Under the pieces are notes generated by a model. The model made no database searches and was not told the origin of the DNA. It worked only from the letters and a program-made list of their open reading frames with translations. A stretch of 20,959 bases of DNA from Muribaculum sp. (GTDB taxonomy: Bacteria > Bacillota > Clostridia > Lachnospirales > Lachnospiraceae). The translations under genes were made by a program, and so were the position numbers. This document shows, one piece after another, positions 14,035 to 20,959 of this stretch; position 1 is the stretch's first letter, and each line of letters opens with the position of its first letter. The DNA lies in NCBI GenBank assembly GCA_023663505.1, contig JAMPHH010000060.1, positions 1 through 20,959 on the forward strand, in the 5' to 3' direction.

Positions 14035-16125
14035 ATGTACAAAAGTTATGAAATGGAACTGGGCGGACGTAAGCTGGTGGTTGATGTAAACCGCGTGGGT
14101 AAGCAGGCGAACGGGTGTGCGTTTATGCATTATGGCGACACCACTGTGCTCTGCACCGCCACGGCGTCTGAGAAGCCAAGGGAGGGGATTGATTTCTTCC
14201 CGCTCAGCGTTGAGTTTGAGGAGAAAATGTATGCGGTGGGCAAAATCCCCGGAGGCTTTAACAAGCGTGAGGGGAAAGCTAGCGAGAACGCGGTTCTCAC
14301 CAGTCGAGTGATTGACAGACCCATGCGTCCCCTTTTTCCCAAGGATTACAGAAATGACGTGACCTTGAACAATATGGTTATGAGCGTGGATCCCGAGTGC
14401 CGTCCCGAGATCGTGGCTATGATCGGCGCGGCGATCGCTACCTGTATCTCGGACATTCCCTTTGACGGTCCCTGTGCCATGACCCAGATGGGGCTTGTGG
14501 ACGGGGAGCTGATCGTGAATCCTTCCCAGAAGCAGTGGAAGGAAGGCGACCTGAATCTGACGGTGGCGTCCACCAGAGAGAAGGTTATCATGATCGAGGC
14601 AGGGGCTAACGAGGTTCCCGAGGCGAAGATGCTCGAGGCGATTTACAAGGCTCACGAGATCAACCAGACGATTATTGCATTTATTGATAAGATTGTCAGC
14701 GAGGTGGGCAAGCCTAAGCACGAGTACACGAGCTGCGCAATCCCCGCGGAAATGTTTGAGGAAATGAAGCGCATTGTCACTCCCGCCGAGATGGAGGTGG
14801 CTGTATTTACTGACGAGAAGCAGGTTCGCGAGGAGAATATCCGCCAGATCACCGAGAAGCTTGAGGAGGCGTTTGCCGAGAATGAGGAGTGGTTGGCGAT
14901 TCTTGATGAGGCAGTGTATCAATATGAGAAAAAGACTGTGCGCAAAATGATCCTGAAGGATCACAAGCGTCCCGACGGGCGTGAGCTCACGCAGATACGT
15001 CCCCTTGCGGCGGAGGTTGACATTATTCCCCGCGTGCACGGTTCTGCAATGTTCACCCGCGGGCAGACCCAGATCTGCAACGTGTGTACCCTTGCACCTC
15101 TCTCCGAGGCACAGAGGATCGACGGCTTGGACGAGAACGAGGTGAGCAAGCGTTATATGCATCATTATAATTTCCCTTCCTACTCCGTGGGTGAGACGAA
15201 GCCTTCCCGCGGACCCGGAAGACGCGAGATTGGTCACGGCGCGTTGGCTGAGCGGGCATTGATCCCCGTGCTGCCCTCGGAGGAGGAGTTCCCCTATGCG
15301 ATTCGCAGCGTGTCAGAGACCTTTGAGTCCAACGGCTCGACCTCAATGGCGTCTACCTGTGCTTCATGTATGTCCCTGATGGCGGCGGGCGTGCCGATCA
15401 AGAAGATGGTGGCAGGTATCTCCTGTGGTCTGGTGACAGGTGACACAGATGATGATTTCGTGCTTCTCACGGATATTCAGGGGCTTGAGGATTTCTTTGG
15501 CGATATGGATTTCAAGGTGACAGGTACAACAGAGGGTATCACGGCTATTCAGATGGATATTAAGATTCACGGCTTGACAAGACCTATCGTGGAGGGCGCT
15601 ATCGCAAGATGCCGCGAGGCGAGACTGTTTATCATGGATAATTGCATGAAGCCCGCGATCGCAGCTCCCAGACCCGAGGTCGGGAAGTATGCGCCCAAGA
15701 TCATATCTCTCCAGATCGACCCCGAGAAGATTGGCGACGTGGTTGGTCAGCGCGGCAAGACGATCAATGAGATCATTGCGCGCACGGGCGTGAAGATTGA
15801 TATCAGCGAGGAGGGCATGGTTTCTATCTGCGGCACGGACAAGGAGATGATGGGCAAGGCGGAGGAGATGGTGAAGATGATCGTCACCGACTTCGAGGCA
15901 GGTCAGATCTTCAAGGGCAAGGTCGTGAGCATCAAGGAGTTTGGCGCGTTTATCGAGTTTGCTCCCGGCAAGGAGGGCATGGTTCATATCTCCAAGATTG
16001 CCAAGGAGAGAATCGACCGCGTGGAGGACGTGCTGACACTGGGCGACGTCGTGACCGTGGTATGCTTGGGCAAGGACAAGATGGGGAGAATCAGCTTCTC
16101 CATGAAGGACGTGGCTCAGCAGTAA
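14035..16125 (+). CDS. pnp: Polyribonucleotide nucleotidyltransferase (PNPase)
   Basis: This 696-residue enzyme is the phosphorolytic 3'-5' exoribonuclease of mRNA decay, acting as a trimer. The N-terminal RNase PH-like domain begins MYKSYEMELGGRKL. The second PH domain holds the conserved SNGSTSMAS segment and the acidic GITAIQMDIKIHG. A KH domain with GQRG at 571-574 and an S1 domain (FKGKVVSIKEFGAFIEF onward) complete the standard layout, and the length is normal. GGAGG at 14025-14029 sets ATG 14035, not the in-frame ATG 14023. The sequence around the start is almost the same as that of infB. Expression probably comes from readthrough of the rpsO terminator or a weak promoter in the 221-nt gap. 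Confidence 0.98.
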   Translation: MYKSYEMELGGRKLVVDVNRVGKQANGCAFMHYGDTTVLCTATASEKPREGIDFFPLSVEFEEKMYAVGKIPGGFNKREGKASENAVLTSRVIDRPMRPLFPKDYRNDVTLNNMVMSVDPECRPEIVAMIGAAIATCISDIPFDGPCAMTQMGLVDGELIVNPSQKQWKEGDLNLTVASTREKVIMIEAGANEVPEAKMLEAIYKAHEINQTIIAFIDKIVSEVGKPKHEYTSCAIPAEMFEEMKRIVTPAEMEVAVFTDEKQVREENIRQITEKLEEAFAENEEWLAILDEAVYQYEKKTVRKMILKDHKRPDGRELTQIRPLAAEVDIIPRVHGSAMFTRGQTQICNVCTLAPLSEAQRIDGLDENEVSKRYMHHYNFPSYSVGETKPSRGPGRREIGHGALAERALIPVLPSEEEFPYAIRSVSETFESNGSTSMASTCASCMSLMAAGVPIKKMVAGISCGLVTGDTDDDFVLLTDIQGLEDFFGDMDFKVTGTTEGITAIQMDIKIHGLTRPIVEGAIARCREARLFIMDNCMKPAIAAPRPEVGKYAPKIISLQIDPEKIGDVVGQRGKTINEIIARTGVKIDISEEGMVSICGTDKEMMGKAEEMVKMIVTDFEAGQIFKGKVVSIKEFGAFIEFAPGKEGMVHISKIAKERIDRVEDVLTLGDVVTVVCLGKDKMGRISFSMKDVAQQ

Positions 16126-16132
16126 GTTTGTG

Positions 16133-16162
16133 TTGACGTGAGATAGAAGGATTTTGTATAAT
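16133..16162 (+). promoter_or_regulatory. Promoter of the sugar kinase gene
   Basis: TTGACG at 16133-16138 and TATAAT at 16157-16162 are 18 bp apart. It begins only 8 nt after the pnp stop, and no terminator lies between, so pnp transcripts may also run into the kinase gene. No cre-type catabolite repression site is seen. Confidence 0.8.
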
Positions 16163-16196
16163 GGACTTATAAAAGTAAATAAGAAAGGCGAATATT

Positions 16197-17282
16197 ATGG
16201 AACATAGGAATCCTTTGTTGGCTGAAAAGGCAGGTGTAAAGTTTTTAGCGGTAGGCGAGATCATGCTTCGCCTGTCACCTCCCAATTATGAGAAGATCCG
16301 AATGGCGAACACGTTTGAAGCCAGCTATGGCGGAAGCGAGGCAAACATTGCGTTGGCGTTGGCGAATTTGGGCGTGGACAGCACGTTTTTCTCTGTGGTG
16401 CCCAACAACAGTCTGGGGAAAAGCGCAGTCAGAATGCTTCGAAGCAATGACGTGCATTGTACTCCCATGATTCTCAGCACGCCGGATGAGACTCCGACGC
16501 ATCGCTTGGGTACATATTATCTGGAGACGGGTTATGGGATTCGTGCCAGCAAGGTGACCTATGACAGAAAAAACAGCGCGATCACGGAGTATGATTTTTC
16601 CAAGGTGGATTTGGACGCTTTGTTGGCAGAGTTTGACTGGCTCCACCTGAGCGGTATCACTCCGGCATTGGGCGCAAATTGCAGGAAGCTGATTATGGAT
16701 TGTCTGATCAAGGCTAAGGAGAAGGGGCTTACCGTGAGCTTTGACGGGAATTTCAGAAGCAGCCTTTGGACTTGGGAGGAGGCAAGGGATTTCTGTACCG
16801 CATGTCTTCCTTACGTGGACGTGCTGATGGGGATCGAGCCCTATCACCTGTGGCGCGACGAGGAAGACCACGGCAAGGGAGATTACAAGGACGGCGTTCC
16901 CCTGCAGCCCACCTATGAGCAGCAGGACGAGATCTTCCGCGCGTTTGTGAGCAGGTATCCCAATCTGAAATGTATCGCGCGCCATGTGCGGTATGCACAC
17001 AGCGGAAGCGAGAACAGCCTGAAGGCATATATGTGGTATGAGGGGCATACCTTTGAGAGCAAGCTGTTTACCTTCAACATTCTGGATCGCGTGGGCGGCG
17101 GCGACGCGTTTGCCTCAGGTCTGATCTATGCCATCATGCATGATTATAAGGCGATGGATATGATTAATTTTGCAGTGGCGAGCAGTGTGATCAAGCACAC
17201 GATCCACGGCGATGCCAATATCACGGACGATGAGAAGGCAATCCGCAATCTTATGAATATGAATTATGATATCAAAAGATAG
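16197..17282 (+). CDS. kdgK: PfkB-family sugar kinase, probably 2-keto-3-deoxygluconate kinase
   Basis: This is a 361-residue cytoplasmic ribokinase-fold kinase. The N-terminal part shows VGEIMLRLSPP and GGSEANIALALANLG, and LHLSGITPALG follows in the middle. The C-terminal signature DRVGGGDAFASG carries the catalytic base D303. The MLRL.PP opening, YYLETGYGIRASKVTYDR and the SGITPAL segment resemble KdgK, which phosphorylates 2-dehydro-3-deoxygluconate from pectin or uronate breakdown. No kdgA aldolase or uronate isomerase lies next to it, so the substrate is inferred from resemblance only. An insertion around residues 220-240 (RDEEDHGKGDYKDG) is charged and may be subgroup specific. GAAAGG at 16183-16188 supports ATG 16197. 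Confidence 0.8.
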   Translation: MEHRNPLLAEKAGVKFLAVGEIMLRLSPPNYEKIRMANTFEASYGGSEANIALALANLGVDSTFFSVVPNNSLGKSAVRMLRSNDVHCTPMILSTPDETPTHRLGTYYLETGYGIRASKVTYDRKNSAITEYDFSKVDLDALLAEFDWLHLSGITPALGANCRKLIMDCLIKAKEKGLTVSFDGNFRSSLWTWEEARDFCTACLPYVDVLMGIEPYHLWRDEEDHGKGDYKDGVPLQPTYEQQDEIFRAFVSRYPNLKCIARHVRYAHSGSENSLKAYMWYEGHTFESKLFTFNILDRVGGGDAFASGLIYAIMHDYKAMDMINFAVASSVIKHTIHGDANITDDEKAIRNLMNMNYDIKR

Positions 17283-17324
17283 GGAAACGGCTCGTGGCTG
17301 GTTCCTGTAAGCGGGGGTGTTGTT

Positions 17325-20300
17325 ATGCGAAAATATCAATGGAAAAAATATATGTCGGGAGCTTTGGTGGCAGTGATGCTGACAGGCTCCCTGCCTGCAT
17401 TTGGGGCAAATGCGGCGGAGCTTGACGGCACGGACTATGGCGTGGCAATGGAGGAGTCTTGGGGGAGTCATGAGGGTATGGACACCACAGGGGTCTCCTA
17501 TGAATATGTCATTTTTCATGACGGAGGGGACGATATCGAGATCACCGTGCCAAAGGCGGTGGGCGTGCTGCCATTAGAGAATGCAGCCGCCTCAACGGTC
17601 TACCGAATCGATACGGAGGAGGCAGGGGAGCTTGTGTTTGAAGCGGCTGTCCGCTATGGATATAAACTGGAGATTCCCGAGTATCTCGCGGACAGGGTTT
17701 ATGAGAAGCGCGACAGGAGCTTGGCGGCGGGCAAATGGCGTTATCGCTACGGGCTGACATGCGGAGAGCTGTCCACCACGGAGCGGGAACCGTTTAAAAT
17801 CAAGCTTACGATGGTCAAGGACGTGGTTCCGGTCAAGGTGAGCGGCAGCGCGATCGTCGAGGGACTGGACGGAGATGGAATGGCACAGCTTGGCAGCGAG
17901 GTATCCATTGAGGTCACACAGCCCGGCTATACGCTTGCCATGTGTACGGAGGACGCGCAGGGCAATGTCGTTTATACGGCGATGGAGCTTGACAGTGAGA
18001 ATAAATATGTCTTTACCGCTACGGAGGGTGCGGAGTTTATCGTCGCCGACCCCGACAACACGAGCTATGCTATCGTCTATGGGGATTCCAGAAAGGCGAA
18101 GCTGACAGGCGTGGCGGGTATTAAGCTGAAAAGCTTGGCGAGTAGCGCCCAAGGATATAAAGAGATCGTTTTGAATTTCACGACGGTGCAGAATGGAAGC
18201 GACGGCACGGAGGAAGAGGACGTATATTATGAGGTCAGGGTAAAGGCAGCTCCGAAGGAGGGGGAGAGTGTTCCTGCGGGCTCCGGCACGCTTGCCAAGT
18301 ATTTTTACATTCCCAAGAAGGCGGGCGCGAGCGCGCAAAGCAAGTCGATACAGGTAAACAACGGGGATCTGTCCGCTTCCACGGCATGTACCTATGAGTT
18401 TACCGTGCGAATGGTGATGATTGACAAGGGGACGAAAGTACCTGACGAAGATGTGGCGGTGACGTCATCGCTTGTCCACACCTTGGAGGGGAATGCGATT
18501 ACCAAGAGCTATTCCACCAAGAACCTTTATTATGAGGATAAGCTTGGTTTCACGAAGAAGAACACGAAGATTTACTCCGGACAGGAGAAGCTCTTGGCGG
18601 GGGTTGTCAAATATAGTAAGAAGGCAAGCTATATACATGATCTCACCGCTGTCGCCTATGACAGCAGGGGAGGAGTGTGCAGCGGCATCACATGCTCTTT
18701 TGAAAATGACAATGACGAGCTGTATCTGTCGGCGGATACCACGGTAAAGCCCGGTCAGTACAGTGTGGTGGTCTATGCAGGAATCGGCGAGGAGGACGCG
18801 GCGGGTACTCCGCAGGGCGGAAGCATGTATCAGGCGAATACCTCCTTTACATTGACTGTCCAAGCGGGCATCTACTATATCGACACGGCAGGCATCACCA
18901 AGCAGGCGGCGGTCAACAGCAAGAATATTACCTTCAGCGCCGTTCCGGTGGGATATTCCTATTATAACGGACAGAAGGCGAAGACTCAGAAGTTCAGCTA
19001 TGAGATCAAGTCGGCGGTGCCGGACAAGGACGCCGCCACGGGATACACGATCACGGAGCCTGTGGATAAGGTCAGGGACAATATCTCCGTCAATAAGAGC
19101 GGCAAGGTCACTGTCAAGAGAGGGTATTATGTGGATCCCGACACCAGTAAGAATCATATTGCGATTATCATTAAGGCGGCGGATTACGCCGGAAACGAGA
19201 CCACTGCTACCGCATATGTGCAGATCGTGGACACTATGTTGGTGCCGACCAAGCTTTATCTGGCGGACAGTCAGGGCAACAGCTTAGGCACCAAGGTGTC
19301 GATTGACAAGGCAAACGGCGCGAGGGTCATGGTTTTGGATCAAAACGGCAACAATATGAATCAGTATGTCACCATCACGCCCGCGGACAATGCCAAGGGA
19401 ACCGCCAAGGCTTATGTCACGCAGTCCGCCTCCGGCGACACGGCGACCCTGAACGTGAGAAAGACCTGTACAGTCACGCTCAAGGCTACCTCGAAGGACG
19501 GGGGAAAGAAGTCCAAATCCCTCAAGGTGAAGATTATCATGCCGTCCTTTGCGACCGCGTGCTATTATATCCATGACATTACCAGTGACGGCTTCAGTGT
19601 GGACAATATCACCAGAGAATCAGGGCTTGTGACGTACAGCGCGCCCAAGGGGGCTGTGATCAAATTCCAACAGGGCGCAAAGCTCAACGGGGTCAGGTAT
19701 TACAACAGTGATTGGTTTGAGTGGGACTATGAGCTCAAGAACGGCAAGCTTGTAAAGGACGGGGATTATTGGCTGATCACCCCCACTGCCAAGACCGCCG
19801 AGCTGAAGGTGTGGCTGAAGTCGGATTCCAGCAGAATGTGGAAGGTGAAATTTACCAACAAGGACTGGAAGACGACCTATGAGAACGCGCCTGCCGTAAA
19901 GCTGTTAAACGGTAAGCTTTACACCAATAAATATACCAATATTTATGCTGTCACGGAATATGACGAGGATAACAACCTGATCATTCCCGACCAAGAGCTG
20001 ACTTATCAGTATGAGTATGGCAGCTATGACGCGGTGAAGCTGGCGGCGATCACCAAGGACAGCCCGAATCTGTACCTGAGTGATTTTGATCCGGAGCACA
20101 GAACCTTTAAGCTCAAATTGAAAGCGGGCAATGATTTCAAGGCGGGAAGCTATCAGTTTAAGGTGGCGTTTTACAGAAACGGCGCGCTTATGTGTAAGCC
20201 TGCGAGCATCACGGTCAAGGTGAACAAGGCTTCCAAGGTGAAGGTGACTGCTAACTATACATTGAACACCGCCCAGACGGACAGTGTGAAGGTGAAGTGT

Positions 20301-20579
20301 ACCCCGGGCGGATTTGTGCCTGATTTTGACACGAAGCTTCTGAACGCGAACGTCGGGGGCAGGGCAAATGATTTTAACAAATATTTTGAGTTGGCTTATG
20401 TCACGAATGACGAGACGAACGAGACCGATGTGGTGATACGGTTTAAGGAGGGCGTGACGGAGGAACAGAAGGAACAGCTTAAGGGTAAGAGTCTCACGGG
20501 GTATGTGAAATATAGTTATTATTTTGGACTATCGCGGATCAAGAACGCTACGTCTAAGGTGACGATTAAGGTGAAGTAG
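17325..20579 (+). CDS. Large secreted protein with predicted beta-sandwich domains, unknown function
   Basis: This is a 1084-residue exported protein that I cannot assign to a named family. A signal peptide (basic MRKYQWKKYMSG, then a hydrophobic core, ending ANA before AEL) covers about residues 1-31. The rest is rich in T, S, K, V and Y with alternating hydrophobic strands, like chains of Ig-like/BIG2-like domains. Recurrent endings such as GQYSVVVYA, GSYQFKVAFY and LKVKI appear at intervals. Near residues 400-490 and 850-970, similar units share an LYLS motif followed by G-x-Y. No LPXTG sorting signal, SLH or choline-binding repeat, nor catalytic motif is evident, so attachment is unclear. 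GGGGG at 17313-17317 supports ATG 17325, 42 nt after the kinase gene, so co-transcription is likely. Confidence 0.85.
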   Translation: MRKYQWKKYMSGALVAVMLTGSLPAFGANAAELDGTDYGVAMEESWGSHEGMDTTGVSYEYVIFHDGGDDIEITVPKAVGVLPLENAAASTVYRIDTEEAGELVFEAAVRYGYKLEIPEYLADRVYEKRDRSLAAGKWRYRYGLTCGELSTTEREPFKIKLTMVKDVVPVKVSGSAIVEGLDGDGMAQLGSEVSIEVTQPGYTLAMCTEDAQGNVVYTAMELDSENKYVFTATEGAEFIVADPDNTSYAIVYGDSRKAKLTGVAGIKLKSLASSAQGYKEIVLNFTTVQNGSDGTEEEDVYYEVRVKAAPKEGESVPAGSGTLAKYFYIPKKAGASAQSKSIQVNNGDLSASTACTYEFTVRMVMIDKGTKVPDEDVAVTSSLVHTLEGNAITKSYSTKNLYYEDKLGFTKKNTKIYSGQEKLLAGVVKYSKKASYIHDLTAVAYDSRGGVCSGITCSFENDNDELYLSADTTVKPGQYSVVVYAGIGEEDAAGTPQGGSMYQANTSFTLTVQAGIYYIDTAGITKQAAVNSKNITFSAVPVGYSYYNGQKAKTQKFSYEIKSAVPDKDAATGYTITEPVDKVRDNISVNKSGKVTVKRGYYVDPDTSKNHIAIIIKAADYAGNETTATAYVQIVDTMLVPTKLYLADSQGNSLGTKVSIDKANGARVMVLDQNGNNMNQYVTITPADNAKGTAKAYVTQSASGDTATLNVRKTCTVTLKATSKDGGKKSKSLKVKIIMPSFATACYYIHDITSDGFSVDNITRESGLVTYSAPKGAVIKFQQGAKLNGVRYYNSDWFEWDYELKNGKLVKDGDYWLITPTAKTAELKVWLKSDSSRMWKVKFTNKDWKTTYENAPAVKLLNGKLYTNKYTNIYAVTEYDEDNNLIIPDQELTYQYEYGSYDAVKLAAITKDSPNLYLSDFDPEHRTFKLKLKAGNDFKAGSYQFKVAFYRNGALMCKPASITVKVNKASKVKVTANYTLNTAQTDSVKVKCTPGGFVPDFDTKLLNANVGGRANDFNKYFELAYVTNDETNETDVVIRFKEGVTEEQKEQLKGKSLTGYVKYSYYFGLSRIKNATSKVTIKVK

Positions 20580-20652
20580 TATAGGGAATTAGGGGAATCG
20601 GGTATTTCATTAGCAAAGAAGCAGTCAGCAGTTCAAAAACAGGTTCAGATAT

Positions 20653-20725
20653 GTTGGCGTAGCACAGTCGGTAGTGCGCAGCATTGGTAGTGCCGAGGTC
20701 ACGGGTTCGATTTCCGTTGGCAGCT
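20653..20725 (+). tRNA. Divergent, possibly decayed tRNA-Thr (anticodon GGT)
   Basis: A 73-nt cloverleaf fits. The D stem GCAC/GTGC is perfect. The T arm ACGGG-TTCGATT-TCCGT is good, and the anticodon loop TTGGTAG gives anticodon GGT (20686-20688), which reads Thr codons ACC and ACU. The acceptor stem GTTGGCG/TGGCAGC has a G-G mismatch and two wobbles, and the anticodon stem CAGCA/TGCCG has an A-C mismatch. Normal Firmicute tRNA-Thr(GGU) pairs cleanly in both. It could be a functional odd tRNA or a pseudogene copy. CCA is not encoded and a terminator follows. Confidence 0.6.
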
Positions 20726-20739
20726 CTGAAAATATTGAA

Positions 20740-20785
20740 AAATAAAGGCTTTTTGAGGATTTGATCTTCGGAAAGTCTTTATTTT
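20740..20785 (+). terminator. Terminator after the tRNA-Thr-like gene
   Basis: AAATAAAGGCTTT (20740-20752) pairs with AAAGTCTTTATTT (20772-20784) over 13 bp with one wobble, around a 19-nt loop. The T-tail is short (ATTTTA). The A/T-rich symmetry could make it work in both directions. Confidence 0.65.
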
Positions 20786-20844
20786 ATGTGGGGTAGAATT
20801 GAAAGAATGCCTCACTTCTTTTTTGCTGTATTATTTTAGCGTGA

Positions 20845-20959
20845 ATGAATGGGAAAATCAAAAATTGTTCAGATTTTGTTACCAAAACAGAAAAAACTGA
20901 TTATCTGATGATACAGAAGAAAGAAAGCAAGGCTTTTACAGGAGCGTTACTTCTCTTGG
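20845..20959 (+). CDS. Possible start of a downstream gene (partial, weak)
   Basis: A frame from ATG 20845 stays open to the right edge (38 codons). Inside it, ATG 20908 gives MIQKKESKAFTGALLLL, a basic start followed by a hydrophobic run that could open a signal peptide or membrane helix. Neither ATG has a clear ribosome binding site and no promoter is convincing. The minus strand over this stretch shows nothing better. The family cannot be judged from this much sequence. Confidence 0.2.
   Translation, partial: MNGKIKNCSDFVTKTEKTDYLMIQKKESKAFTGALLLL

Overview
The window reads as chromosomal DNA from a low-to-mid GC Clostridium-class Firmicute, most likely a Lachnospiraceae member. The evidence is the rimP-nusA-rnpM-ylxQ-infB-rbfA-nrnA-truB-ribF gene order, strong AGGAGG-type ribosome binding sites, sigma-A type promoters, and protein sequences typical of that family. 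Every gene that I trust is on the + strand. This is mainly an information-processing locus and no large mobile element, phage or CRISPR array is visible.

Layout. 1-852: a possible gene tail, a probable tRNA-Asn(GUU) with its terminator, the wreck of a small RelE/ParE-type toxin-antitoxin pair, then a strong promoter and a structured leader for the main operon. 853-9626: ribosome maturation, transcription and translation genes rimP, nusA, rnpM, ylxQ, infB, rbfA, nrnA, truB, ribF. Gaps are short or the genes overlap, except for a folded 127-nt spacer between infB and rbfA. 9627-13417: three genes that sit between ribF and rpsO: a Na/phosphate symporter with a PhoU-like tail, the tRNA t6A-cyclising enzyme TcdA, and a secreted SH3-NlpC/P60 cell-wall hydrolase under a near-consensus promoter followed by a tandem response-regulator-like site. 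13418-16125: rpsO with a leader that can fold into a three-way junction, a terminator, then pnp. 16126-20579: a PfkB sugar kinase (probably KdgK) and a 1084-residue secreted protein of unknown function. 20580-20959: a degenerate-looking tRNA-Thr(GGU), a terminator, and about 170 nt in which only a weak ORF start is seen.

How the genes fit together. RimP and RbfA mature the 30S subunit, IF2 and S15 act in initiation and 30S assembly, NusA controls pausing and termination, RnpM and YlxQ are small RNA-binding proteins, NrnA and PNPase degrade RNA, and TruB and TcdA modify tRNA. RibF makes FMN/FAD and is a habitual neighbour in this operon.

I found no convincing new multi-gene system. The best leads are small: the three-way-junction RNA-like element after infB, the 11-bp-spaced WalR-like operator at the hydrolase gene, the S15 leader fold, the repeat-rich IF2 linker, the decayed toxin-antitoxin pair, and the unclassified large secreted protein. 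All RNA folds were paired by eye, and no database comparison was possible.
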